Assembly (NCBI RefSeq): GCF_001514215.1
Contig: NZ_KQ948873.1
Location: 1-64,000 of the forward strand
DNA length: 64,000 bases
Direction of reading: 5' to 3'
From: Streptomyces bungoensis
Lineage (GTDB): Bacteria; Actinomycetota; Actinomycetes; Streptomycetales; Streptomycetaceae
Shown here: positions 16,933 through 25,660 of the stretch, piece after piece
How the letters are laid out: every line of letters starts with the position of its first letter
Numbering within the stretch: the first letter of the stretch is position 1
Notes under the pieces: model-generated
The model's input: the letters and a program-made list of their open reading frames with translations, nothing else
Database searches by the model: none
Told to the model about the DNA's origin: nothing
Made by a program: the position numbers and the translations under genes

Positions 16933-18069
16933 TCAGCCGCCGGCGGTGGACAGCACCAGGGAGGCGTTGTTGCCGCCGAAGCCGAAGCTGTTGACCAGGG
17001 CGTGCTCGGCGGTGGTGGCGCGGCCCGGGCCGGCGAGGGCGAGGACGCCGTCGGGCAGTGGGGCGGCCCTGCGCAGTCCCGGGGTGCCGGGGAGGCGTGC
17101 CTCGCGCAGGAATCCGGCTGCCGCCACCAGGCCGGGGAAGGCGGAGGCGTGCAGGAGGTGCCCGATCGCGCCCTTGTGCGAACTCGTGGGCAGCGGAACG
17201 TGGTGCAGACTCCCGGCGAGTGCGGCGATGGCCTCGGCCTCGGCCGCGTCGCCCTGGACGGTGCCGGTGGCGTGGGCGTGGACATAGTCGACGCGGCGGG
17301 TGCCGGCGTCGTCGAGCGCGGCTCGCATGCAGTCGAGCACCGCGGCGGGCGCGGAGGCGACGGACTCGGCGGAGTCGACCACGCAGGCCGCCCCGGACAG
17401 CCATGCCTGGGGCCGGTGGTCGCGGACGCGGGCGGTCCGGGCCGTCTCCAGGACGAACGCGCCGCCGCCCTCTCCGACGGTGATGCCGTCGCGATCGGCG
17501 TCGAAGGGCCGCGCGCCGTGCGGGCTGAGTGTCCTGACGACGTCCATGCTGGCGTACTCGTACCGGTTGAGGGCGCTGGCGCCGGCGACCAGCGCGGTGC
17601 TGCCCAGCCCGGACAACAGCCAGTCGCGGGCGAAGGCGGCGGCGAAAGCGGCGGACGCGCATGCATGCGAGAGGTGGACGACGTGGGTGCGCCGGGCGTC
17701 GGCGCGGCAGGCCGCGAGCAGCGCCTCGAAGCGCGGGCCCGTGAAGTCGCCGCCCTCGTCCGGTGCGCCGCCGAACGCGGGTGCCTGGGAGACGACGACG
17801 AGCAGCGAGCCGTCGGGCAGGCCGGGCAGGCCGGCCGCGGCGAGGGCCTGGCGGACGGCGGCCGTCGCGAGAGCCTCCTTGCGCCGTCCGGCCAGGGCGG
17901 CGCAGTCGCCGGGCGGCACGGTGGCCACCACGCGGCTCCGGAAATCGCCGTCGGGGCAACCGTGTTCGCCGAAGGCCCGCTGCCCGCGCAGCAGGCCGTG
18001 CCAGAAGGCGTCCGGGGTGGCGCCGAGCGGGCTGACCAGACCGAGGCCCGCCAGGGCGACGGCGGTCAT
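16933..18069 (-). CDS. Beta-ketoacyl synthase (stand-alone)
   Basis: A 378-aa condensing enzyme of the FabF type, a little shorter than the usual 410 aa. The catalytic triad is present: Cys137 in HACASAAF, His in HAHATGT, and His in KGAIGHLLHASA. It should extend or decarboxylatively condense an acyl group held on a carrier protein. No carrier protein is found in the window. The neighbours (AMP ligase, ThDP enzyme, aldehyde-dehydrogenase-like reductase) suggest a short acyl chain is activated, joined and reduced. Confidence 0.88.
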   Translation of the reverse strand: MTAVALAGLGLVSPLGATPDAFWHGLLRGQRAFGEHGCPDGDFRSRVVATVPPGDCAALAGRRKEALATAAVRQALAAAGLPGLPDGSLLVVVSQAPAFGGAPDEGGDFTGPRFEALLAACRADARRTHVVHLSHACASAAFAAAFARDWLLSGLGSTALVAGASALNRYEYASMDVVRTLSPHGARPFDADRDGITVGEGGGAFVLETARTARVRDHRPQAWLSGAACVVDSAESVASAPAAVLDCMRAALDDAGTRRVDYVHAHATGTVQGDAAEAEAIAALAGSLHHVPLPTSSHKGAIGHLLHASAFPGLVAAAGFLREARLPGTPGLRRAAPLPDGVLALAGPGRATTAEHALVNSFGFGGNNASLVLSTAGG

Positions 18070-18151
18070 ACGGGGGCCTCCCTGACGTCCGTGCGGGACC
18101 GAGCGGTGCCGGGTGTGGATGCGGGAGGTGCCGTCGGCCGGGCCGGTGCGC

Positions 18152-19522
18152 TCATGCCGCCACCGCGGTCGCGTCCGAGGCCCAGACCCGCAGCCGCACG
18201 CGGTCGTGCTTGCCGCTGCTGGTGCGGGGCAGTGCGGGCACCACGCGGACGGCGCGGGGGCGTGCGTGCGGGGGCAGCCGGCGCCGGCATGCCTCGGCGA
18301 CCCGGCCGGCCACGGCCGCGTGGTCGTTGTCCGGGCTCTCCACGAACGCCCATACGGCGTCCCCGCGGTCGCCGTGCCGGATGCCGACGACGGCGGCGTC
18401 GACGACGCCGTCCGCGGCGCGCGCCGCGTCCTCCACGACGGTGGGGGCGACGGTCTCGCCGTGCACCACGAGGATCTCTTTGATCCGGCCGCCGACCGTG
18501 AGCCAGCCGTCGGCCGTGACGGTGCCGGTGTCGCCGGTGCGCAGCCAGCCGTCGGCGGTGAACGGACCGCGGTCGAGGGCGCCGGTGGCCGGATCGAGGT
18601 AGCCCCGCATCAGGCCGGGGCCGGCGATCTCGATCTCCCGGCGCGGTCCGGTGACCCGGGCTCGGACGCCGTCGAGCAGGCGTCCCACGGTGCCGGGCCT
18701 GAGGTCACCCGGCGCGTTGAGGGCGACGTTGGGTCCGGCCTCGCTCAGTCCGTAGCCGTCGTGCAGCGGGGCGCCGGTGGCCGCGAGGAAGTCGTCGTAC
18801 AGGGTGGGGGTCAGCACGTCGCCGCCGCAGCCTCGGATCCGCAGCGCGGCCAGCAGCCGGGCCGAGCCGGCGTCCCGGGCGGCCTCGGCGGCGAGCATCC
18901 GGTACATGGTGGGCACGCCGTCCAGAGAGGTGATGCCCTCCACGGCGAGCCGGGTCAGGGTGGTACGCAGGTGGAAGCCCGACTCCGCGTACAGGTGGGC
19001 GCCGGAGGTGCGCCACACTCGCAGCACGCTGTGACCGTAGGCGTGCCGCAGCGGCAGCGGGAGCAGCAGCCGGTCGGCGGCGGTGATCCCCATCCGGGTG
19101 GCGGTGGCGCGGCCCTGATGGGCGAGGGCGGCGGCCGGGACGGCGACCGCCTTGGGGTCCCCGGAGCTGCCGGAGGTCCAGAAGACGGCGGCGGTGTCCT
19201 CGGGGAGGGCCAGGGGGCGGGGCCTCACCTCGACGACGGGCTCGCCGGTGGAGGTGGCGTGGACGGCGGCGGCCGCGGCGATCCGGCGGGAGGGGGCGGC
19301 GCCGTCGAGCAGCAGGGGTGCGCCGGCGGCCTCGGCGGCCAGCGCGGAGACGACGGCGGTGAGCGGGTGGTCGCAGGCGAGTGCGGCGGCCCGGCCCGGT
19401 CCGGCTCCGGCGGTGGTGAGGGCGCGCGCGGTACGGGTGACCAACCGGGCCAGGTGACGGGGCGGGACGTGCTCCCCGTCGACGGTCAGGCGCGGCAGCC
19501 CGGCGACGCCGCGGGGGGTCAT
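18152..19522 (-). CDS. AMP-forming acyl ligase
   Basis: A 456-aa ANL-family enzyme, shorter than typical. It has the P-loop WTSGSSGDPKAV near residue 120, a GYGLSEA motif, TGDTG, and the C-terminal catalytic Lys in TSSGKHD. It activates a carboxylic acid as an acyl-AMP and passes it to CoA or a carrier thiol. The start overlaps the stop of the ThDP-enzyme gene (ATGA). The substrate is not predictable by eye; a short or hydroxylated acid for the neighbouring ketosynthase is the simplest idea. Confidence 0.88.
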   Translation of the reverse strand: MTPRGVAGLPRLTVDGEHVPPRHLARLVTRTARALTTAGAGPGRAAALACDHPLTAVVSALAAEAAGAPLLLDGAAPSRRIAAAAAVHATSTGEPVVEVRPRPLALPEDTAAVFWTSGSSGDPKAVAVPAAALAHQGRATATRMGITAADRLLLPLPLRHAYGHSVLRVWRTSGAHLYAESGFHLRTTLTRLAVEGITSLDGVPTMYRMLAAEAARDAGSARLLAALRIRGCGGDVLTPTLYDDFLAATGAPLHDGYGLSEAGPNVALNAPGDLRPGTVGRLLDGVRARVTGPRREIEIAGPGLMRGYLDPATGALDRGPFTADGWLRTGDTGTVTADGWLTVGGRIKEILVVHGETVAPTVVEDAARAADGVVDAAVVGIRHGDRGDAVWAFVESPDNDHAAVAGRVAEACRRRLPPHARPRAVRVVPALPRTSSGKHDRVRLRVWASDATAVAA

Positions 19523-21222
19523 GCGGTGCCTCCGGCGGGCGGGGCGGTGTCGAACACGCGGCGGACGCCCACGGGGACGTCGTCGTCACGGACCGGGACG
19601 GTGATGACCGTGGTCCGGCCCTCGGCGTGTGCCTTGGCCGCGCCCTCGAGGGCCGCGACGAGTTCGGCGGCCGTCGTGCAGTGCGCGGTGAGGCCGCCGA
19701 GGGCGCGCACGGCGGCGTCGGTGTGCGCGGGTGCGGTGAAGCGGGTGAGGGTGTCGGGTGCCCGCTCCTCGGCGCGGACGAAGCGGGGCCAGCCGTAGCC
19801 GCGGTTGTCGAGCACCAGGACGGTCAGGCCGAGGTTCAGTTCGGCGGCTGTCGGCAGCGCGGCCAGTCCCATCTCGAACGCGCCGTCGCCGCAGACGAGG
19901 ACCGTGCGCCGGGCGGGGTCGGCGAGGGCGGCGCCGACCGCGGCGGGCAGGCCGAAGCCGACCATCGTCTGCTCGCCGGGGGTGATGACGCGGGCGCCGT
20001 CGCCGACGGACACCACGGGATAGTGGTAGCCCCACATGTCGTGCAGGCCGTTCTCCTGGACGAGGGTCGCCTCTCGGGTCACCGACTCCTGCAGCAGTCG
20101 CAGCGCCGCGGTGACGGTCAGCTCCGGGTCGTCGGCGGGGGTCCGGCGGGCGCGCATCGCGGCGCGGACGGCGGTGACCTCGGCCCGGCGGGCGGCGCCG
20201 TCCGCGGTCATCGCGGGCGCCTCGGCCACCACGGCGTCGGCGAGTTGGCCGGCGACCACGGCAGCGTCACCGAGCAGGGCCACCTCGGGCTCGACGGCGG
20301 TGTGGAAGACGGCCGGGTCGACGTCGACGTGCACCAGCGTCTTGTCCTCCAAGCCGTTCCAGCCCATACGGGCGGTCTCCTCCAGGCGGGAGCCGATGGC
20401 GAGGACCACGTCGGCGTCGGCGAGGAGGCCGTCCGCCGGGGGTGTGGTGTACAGGCCCACCAGGCCGCAGGCGAGCGGGTGTTCCTCGTCGACGAGGCCG
20501 CGCCCGGCGGCGGTGGTGAACAGCGGCGCGGCCAGCAGCTCCGCCAGCCGCCGTACGGCGGCGCCGGCGCCGGCGGGCTTGCAGCCGCCGCCCACGACGA
20601 CGACGGGCAGGCGCGCCCCGGTGAGCAGCCGGGCGGCCCGGCGCACCTCCTCGGCGTCGGCGGCGAAGCGCAGCCGGCGTACCGGCGGGGCGGGCCGCCG
20701 TTCGGGGGCGGGGGCCCGCAGCACCTCGTCGGCGATCTCCACAAGCACCACGCCGGGGGCGCCGTTGACGGCGAGGTGAACGGCTCTGCGCAAGGCCCAG
20801 GTCAGCTGCCGCGGGTCCTCGACGAGGAAGTCCCACTTCGTCAGGGGGCGGGCCATGGCCGCCTGGTCGGTGTGCTGGAAGCCGCCGCGGCCGATGCCGA
20901 GAGCGGGCACGCGGGTGGTGACGACGACGATCGGGGCGCCCAGCGAGGAGGCCTCCAGCAGGCCGGTGAGGGCGTTGGCGAAGCTGGGGCCGGAGTTGAC
21001 GGCGAGGACGGCGGGCCGCCCGGAGACGGCGCTGTGTCCTATGGCCGCGCAGGCACCGGCCCGCTGGTCTCGCACTCCCAGGACCCGCAGCCCGGATGTG
21101 GTGCGTGCCGCGTCCATCAGTCCGGGTTCGTCGGAGGGCAGTCCGACGACGACGTCGCATCCGGCGTCCGCGAGGGTGGCGGCGACGACGTGCCAGGGGT
21201 GGGTGTCGGGGGGCGCGCTCAC
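19519..21222 (-). CDS. Thiamine diphosphate-dependent acetolactate synthase-like enzyme
   Basis: A 567-aa enzyme with the three-domain layout of the family and the ThDP motif from GDGAFEMG to DNRGYGWP near residues 450-480. In the N-terminal domain the position of the conserved ThDP-activating Glu (HEQ in most members) reads RDQ, an Asp. That is unusual but does not exclude activity. Reactions of this family include decarboxylation of 2-keto acids and acyloin formation. Together with the reductase and ketosynthase it may supply a two- or three-carbon unit. Overlaps at both ends show tight coupling. Confidence 0.85.
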   Translation of the reverse strand: MSAPPDTHPWHVVAATLADAGCDVVVGLPSDEPGLMDAARTTSGLRVLGVRDQRAGACAAIGHSAVSGRPAVLAVNSGPSFANALTGLLEASSLGAPIVVVTTRVPALGIGRGGFQHTDQAAMARPLTKWDFLVEDPRQLTWALRRAVHLAVNGAPGVVLVEIADEVLRAPAPERRPAPPVRRLRFAADAEEVRRAARLLTGARLPVVVVGGGCKPAGAGAAVRRLAELLAAPLFTTAAGRGLVDEEHPLACGLVGLYTTPPADGLLADADVVLAIGSRLEETARMGWNGLEDKTLVHVDVDPAVFHTAVEPEVALLGDAAVVAGQLADAVVAEAPAMTADGAARRAEVTAVRAAMRARRTPADDPELTVTAALRLLQESVTREATLVQENGLHDMWGYHYPVVSVGDGARVITPGEQTMVGFGLPAAVGAALADPARRTVLVCGDGAFEMGLAALPTAAELNLGLTVLVLDNRGYGWPRFVRAEERAPDTLTRFTAPAHTDAAVRALGGLTAHCTTAAELVAALEGAAKAHAEGRTTVITVPVRDDDVPVGVRRVFDTAPPAGGTA

Positions 21223-21914
21223 TGCTGCTCCTCGGCGGGGTCGTGGGGACGGGGACTCAGATGGGCGCGCAGGACGGCGCTGCGGTCACGGGTGACGGGG
21301 TCGAGCCCGGCGGTGAGCAAGGCGGGTCGGACGGGATCGCCGGGCAGCGGCTGCGCCGGTGCGCGGCGGACCCGGGTGGCCACGGCCCAGAAGGCGCCCG
21401 TGTCGAGGCGGCGCAGGACCTCGCAGAGGTAGACGACGCGGGCGCGGTCGGCGGCGACGAGGCCGCGGGCGAGGCGGAGGGCGGCCGTGCCGTCGCCGGC
21501 GGGCTCGGCGACGACGTAGCCGGGTCCGCGCCAGCCGGTGAGTTCGGTGAACCGCCGCAGCAGGCCGGACGGTTCGAGGCCGACGGAGTCGGCCGGGCGC
21601 AGTCGGCGGGCGCGGTCGTCGCAGTGCGCGGTGAAGGTGCCTGCGGCGTGGGCCGTGTAGTCGCCGGCGGCGAGGATCACCGGCACCGTGCCGGGGGCGT
21701 CGTCGTCGTGCAGCGCGGCGAGCGCCTCGCCGACCGCGTCGACCGCCTCGGGGTCGGCGGCCAGGCGCCGGGTGCCGGTGGCGGGCGGCGCAGGCGGGTC
21801 GCCGGCGGCCCGGCCGCGGGCGACGGGCGGGTCCAGGACGACACGTTCCCGGGCGGCCGGGGGACGTACGGAGAGACGGTTCCGGATGGCCGGGGAGCCT
21901 GGGAGGGCTGTCAC
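21219..21914 (-). CDS. Possible ketosynthase-like fragment protein, function unknown
   Basis: A 231-aa Arg/Ala-rich protein starting at GTG 21914 inside the stop of the upstream gene. The middle part (VILAAGDYT, GWRGPGYVVAEP, RVVYLCEVLRR) loosely resembles the N-terminal half of a ketosynthase, but where the catalytic Cys would lie the sequence is GDGTAAL. If so it would be an inactive partner of the ketosynthase at 16933-18069, as a chain-length factor is. The resemblance is weak and it could be something else. Confidence 0.5.
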   Translation of the reverse strand: MTALPGSPAIRNRLSVRPPAARERVVLDPPVARGRAAGDPPAPPATGTRRLAADPEAVDAVGEALAALHDDDAPGTVPVILAAGDYTAHAAGTFTAHCDDRARRLRPADSVGLEPSGLLRRFTELTGWRGPGYVVAEPAGDGTAALRLARGLVAADRARVVYLCEVLRRLDTGAFWAVATRVRRAPAQPLPGDPVRPALLTAGLDPVTRDRSAVLRAHLSPRPHDPAEEQQ

Positions 21915-23212
21915 CGCGGGGCTCCGGTGCCGGCCTCGGCGGACAGCAGCAGGGGCCGCCCGGTGGCGGTGCCGTGGCGGTGCACGCTGCCGGCCAGGGG
22001 GCCGTAGCCGCCGAACGGGCGGTTGCCGTCCTCCACGTCGAAGGTGACGCGTTCCTCGCAGACCACGCTGGTCGCGATACGCGTCCGGCCGGCCAGGGCG
22101 GGCTCACCGAAGACGGAGACGTACATGCCGCGCGCGCTCTCCTCGGTGGAGTGCAGCCACCGGGTGATCTGCTCCGGGTCGTCGTACTCCATGGTGAGCA
22201 CGACAGGGGAGAAGAACTCGGGCGGGTGGAAGGCGTCCTGCCAGGGCAGGTGGAGGAGAGTCGGCTCGACGACCTGGCGGGCCAGGTCGACCCGGCCGCC
22301 GTGGACGGTGAACTCGCGGTGGGCGGTGAGGAAGGCGGCCGCCTCCTGCACAGCGTCCGGGTAGACCAGTGGCGCCACCCGGGTGGCGGGGTCGCGCCGG
22401 TCGCCGACGCCGATCTCGGCGAGCGCCGCGGCGAGCCGGGGTACGACCTCGCGGGCGAGCGAGCGGTGGACGAAGACGATGTCGGTGCACAGGCAGTCCT
22501 GGCCCGAGTTGTACAACCGGGCGGCGAGGACGGTGCGGCAGACCGCGTCGGTGTCGGCCTCGGGCCCGATGACCAGCGGGTTGGGTCCGGAGCCGAAGGT
22601 GAGCAGCAGCGCGTCGCCGGACAGCTGGGAGGCGATGGTCCGCCCGTTGTCGGGCTGCCCGGTGAAGACGACGGCGTCGGAGCGGGCGCAGTCGGCGAGA
22701 AACCGCCGCTGGGAGACGGGTTCCATGAGAACGTGTCCGCCGCCCAGGCCGCTCACATGCGGGCCGAGGATCTCGTGCACGGCCATCGCGGCGGGCGCCA
22801 CCCGGGCCGAGGGACGGATGCGGACCTCGTCTGTGTAGAGCGAGGGGATGACGCCGAACAGGACGTAGGAGTACAGCAGGTTGTTCGACGGCAGGAACGT
22901 CGCGAGCCGGCCGAGCCGCCGCGGTGCGTTGCGAAGTACCTCCCACGGGGCGCCGGCGAGCGCGCGCAGCGAACGGAAGTGTTCGTCGGTCGCGGCCTGG
23001 GCGGTGGCCACCTGGGTGAGGACGCGGTGCAATTCGTCCCGGTGCCGCAGCAGCGTGTCGACGAGTCCGGGAACGACCGTGTCCACCGCCGCCGGTCCCG
23101 CCGGATGCGCCGGTCCCGCCGGATGCGCCGGTCCCGCCGGATGCGCCGGCCGCGCGTCCGGCCCCGTGGCTGACGATGTCTCGCGCCCTGCCTCGATGAC
23201 GCTGCTCTGCAT
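21911..23212 (-). CDS. Aldehyde dehydrogenase-fold acyl reductase
   Basis: A 433-aa protein starting at ATG 23212 (GAGGGGG upstream). The catalytic-type Cys lies in NSGQDCLC. The usual general-base Glu motif (ELGG) reads LTFGSGPN, so that Glu is missing. Family members without this base usually make or use acyl thioesters (CoA-acylating, or acyl-ACP reductases) rather than free acids. The N-terminus has three repeats of AHPAGP encoded by an 18-bp tandem repeat. First gene of block B, with a copy of the shared motif 71 bp upstream. Confidence 0.78.
   Translation of the reverse strand: MQSSVIEAGRETSSATGPDARPAHPAGPAHPAGPAHPAGPAAVDTVVPGLVDTLLRHRDELHRVLTQVATAQAATDEHFRSLRALAGAPWEVLRNAPRRLGRLATFLPSNNLLYSYVLFGVIPSLYTDEVRIRPSARVAPAAMAVHEILGPHVSGLGGGHVLMEPVSQRRFLADCARSDAVVFTGQPDNGRTIASQLSGDALLLTFGSGPNPLVIGPEADTDAVCRTVLAARLYNSGQDCLCTDIVFVHRSLAREVVPRLAAALAEIGVGDRRDPATRVAPLVYPDAVQEAAAFLTAHREFTVHGGRVDLARQVVEPTLLHLPWQDAFHPPEFFSPVVLTMEYDDPEQITRWLHSTEESARGMYVSVFGEPALAGRTRIATSVVCEERVTFDVEDGNRPFGGYGPLAGSVHRHGTATGRPLLLSAEAGTGAPR
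23091..23144. repeat. 18-bp tandem repeat, three copies
   Basis: GCCGGTCCCGCCGGATGC is repeated exactly three times in the 5' part of the aldehyde dehydrogenase-like gene, giving AHPAGP repeats in a low-complexity N-terminal linker. Copy number probably varies by slippage. Confidence 0.9.
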
Positions 23213-23282
23213 GCGCGTACCCCCTCGCACTCGCCAGGATCTCCGGGCTCGGTCAGGAAGCCTCTCCCGGTCCGGCGCCGGC

Positions 23283-23300
23283 GCGCATCTCGGTTCGTGC
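23283..23300 (-). promoter_or_regulatory. Shared 18-bp motif, site 2 (toward block B)
   Basis: On the minus strand it reads GAGCACGAACCGAGATGC. It ends 71 bp before the ATG of the aldehyde dehydrogenase-like gene that heads the minus-strand operon of block B. It lies in the 250-bp divergent region that also serves the FkbH-like gene; no clear copy faces that gene. Confidence 0.6.
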
Positions 23301-23462
23301 TCTCTTTCCCCGGCCGCGAACCCACTGAGCATTCTCGGAGAAGGAGGGTGGCCGAGCGGCCACTAGCATCCACAACTGCACCGGTGAACAGCCTATGGAG
23401 TCGGATTCAGCCATCCGCGCATAAGCCCGGAAAAGAAACCGTGAAGGGAGGGAATAAACGCT

Positions 23463-25592
23463 GTGGACGCCCACGAATTCAAATTCAGCGTATTCCTTTC
23501 CACGGTGATCCTCGAATCGGGAATTCTGCTCGCCCACGGACCACTCCAGCAGCGGATCGTGCTGGACGCGGCCTGGGAGCGGCCGGTGCGCGCCCTGTCC
23601 GCAGCGCCGTTCGGGCGGGACGCGTTCACCGCGCTGGCACCGGACCGCGCCGCCGCCCCGGCCGTCTTCCGGGCCCTTCGGGAGCGGCAACTGATCGTGC
23701 CCGAGGGGTGCGACGAGGTGGCCGCGCTGCGGGACTCGTTCGGGCGCCGCCCCGAGGACTCCGGCCATGACGCGGCAGCGCCCGCCGCGTCATGGCCGGC
23801 CAGCCGCTACGGGCTGCCCCAGCGGCTGTCCACGGCCGCCGCGGCCGCGGGGGCCGGGAAGCCGGTGCGAGTGCTGCTGATCGGCGGCTGCGTCACGCAG
23901 TTCACCGAGGAGCCGCTGCACGCTCTGGGCCGCGAACTCGGTCTCGACGTGCGCACCGAACACGTGTGGCCGGGCCCCTCCGCGGACCTCGCGCGTTCGG
24001 TGCGCCGGTCCCGCCCCGACGTGACGGTCTATCAGCCCGGTGTCCAGCCCTTCCTGACCGGCCTGTTCGACGGCGCCCACACCTGCGACGACGAGGAGCG
24101 GGCGCACCGGCTGGCGCTGATGAAGAACGCGCTGACCCTGTCCGTCCGGGCCCTGGCGGAGGCGCTGGAGGGCTCCCTGGGCCTGGTGCACAACGTGGCG
24201 CCGCCGGCGTTGTCGCCGTTCGGCCGGTTCGACTTCGCCGAGGAGTACGGTCTGCGCCGGGTCGTGGCCGAGCTGAACCTGCACATCGACCGGTGCGTAC
24301 GCGGCCACTCCCACCTGATGGTCGTCGACGAGGAACGGCTGGTCGCCCGGTACGGCGCCGCCGCGCTCTTCGACGACCTCGTCTTCCCGTTCGGCCACCA
24401 CGGCGGCTCGGTCGATCCCGGCGACGAGCGCCCGCACCAGCTGCCCGCGCTCGGCCGCGCCCTGGCCGGCGAGTACCTGGCCTGCCTGCGCGCCCACCGC
24501 GGCATCGGCCGGATCAAGCTGGTCGTGACCGACCTGGACGGCACGCTGTGGCCGGGCATCGCCGCCGACGACGGCTTCGACTGGATCGACGGCGACGCCA
24601 CCAGCCGCTGGACGCACCTCGGCCTGCACCAGGCGCTGTCGGTGCTCAAGAGCCGCGGCGTGCTCCTCGCCACCTGCAGCAAGGGGGACGCGCACGCCAC
24701 CTTGGGCACGTGGGAGAAAGCGGCCGACCGGCTGCCGCTCGGCCCCGATGACTTCGTGCTGCACCGCATCAACTGGCTGGCCAAGTCGGAGAACATCGCC
24801 GACCTCTGCACCCGGCTCGGCTTCACACCCGACCAGGTCCTCTTTCTCGACGACAACCCCGTCGAGCGGGCCGAGACGGCCACCGCCCTGCCCGGGCTGC
24901 ACGTCGCCGAGGGCCCCGTGCACGGCTTCCGCGAGCTGCTGCTGTCCAGTGCCGCCCTGGAGGGCGGCCGGCGCACCCGGGAGGCGGCGCGCCGTACCGA
25001 CACCACCCGCGCGATGCTGCGCCGCGAAGAGCTGCGCGCCGGCCTGGACCGGAACGCGTTCCTGCGCTCCCTGGACGTCCGGGTGCGCGTGACGCGGGCC
25101 GGTGAGGAGCACCTGGCCCGGGCGGCGGAACTGTTCAACCGCACCAACCAGTTCACGACGACGGCCTGGCGCACCACCCCGGAAGAGCTGCGCCGCGTCC
25201 TCACGGAACCGGACACCCATCTGCATGTCGGTGACGTCTGCGACCGGTTCGGCGACTACGGCCTGACCGCAGCCTGCCTGGTGCGGAACGGGACGGTGAC
25301 GGCGTTCGCGATGAGCTGCCGGGTCATCGGCCTGGACGCCGCGGTGCCGTTCCTGGTCGCCGCCCTGGAGGACGGCGCAGGCGGACGGCACGCCCTGTCG
25401 GCCGGGCTGACCGGACGGATCGTCGTCACGGACCGCAACACCCCGGCGCGGGAGCTGTTCGCGGACGCCGGGTTCGAGGCGCGCGGCGACGACGGCCTGT
25501 ACCTGCTGACCGACCCCGGCCGGCTTCCCGAGCTGTCCGAACTGCCCGTGACCGTGCTGTCCGCCACCGCGGCCGGCGCGGGCGGGCCGTGA
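23463..25592 (+). CDS. FkbH-like HAD-superfamily protein
   Basis: A 709-aa protein from GTG 23463. The C-terminal half is FkbH-like: HAD motif VVTDLDGTLWPG near residue 355, LLATCSKGD, FLDDNPVER, then a GNAT-like end with NRTNQFTTT. FkbH enzymes dephosphorylate 1,3-bisphosphoglycerate and load a glyceryl unit onto an acyl carrier protein. The N-terminal 330 residues hold an SGNH-like region (RVLLIGGCVTQFT) behind an extra 100-residue segment I do not recognise. No carrier protein is seen in the window. First gene of block C. Confidence 0.83.
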   Translation: MDAHEFKFSVFLSTVILESGILLAHGPLQQRIVLDAAWERPVRALSAAPFGRDAFTALAPDRAAAPAVFRALRERQLIVPEGCDEVAALRDSFGRRPEDSGHDAAAPAASWPASRYGLPQRLSTAAAAAGAGKPVRVLLIGGCVTQFTEEPLHALGRELGLDVRTEHVWPGPSADLARSVRRSRPDVTVYQPGVQPFLTGLFDGAHTCDDEERAHRLALMKNALTLSVRALAEALEGSLGLVHNVAPPALSPFGRFDFAEEYGLRRVVAELNLHIDRCVRGHSHLMVVDEERLVARYGAAALFDDLVFPFGHHGGSVDPGDERPHQLPALGRALAGEYLACLRAHRGIGRIKLVVTDLDGTLWPGIAADDGFDWIDGDATSRWTHLGLHQALSVLKSRGVLLATCSKGDAHATLGTWEKAADRLPLGPDDFVLHRINWLAKSENIADLCTRLGFTPDQVLFLDDNPVERAETATALPGLHVAEGPVHGFRELLLSSAALEGGRRTREAARRTDTTRAMLRREELRAGLDRNAFLRSLDVRVRVTRAGEEHLARAAELFNRTNQFTTTAWRTTPEELRRVLTEPDTHLHVGDVCDRFGDYGLTAACLVRNGTVTAFAMSCRVIGLDAAVPFLVAALEDGAGGRHALSAGLTGRIVVTDRNTPARELFADAGFEARGDDGLYLLTDPGRLPELSELPVTVLSATAAGAGGP

Positions 25593-25660
25593 ACAGGGCC
25601 GGCCGGGCACCGCGGCGGCAGATGCAGCAGACCGAGACAGTCAGCAGAAGGGGGCGGACC

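Noticed and set aside
16693..21432. Long plus-strand open frames opposite block B
   Set aside because: Low-complexity Gly/Arg/Ala-rich shadows caused by high third-position GC of the minus-strand genes.
23408..23425. Possible extra copy of the shared motif before the FkbH-like gene (CAGCCATCCGCGCATAAG)
   Set aside because: The first half matches but the AGATGC half is absent.
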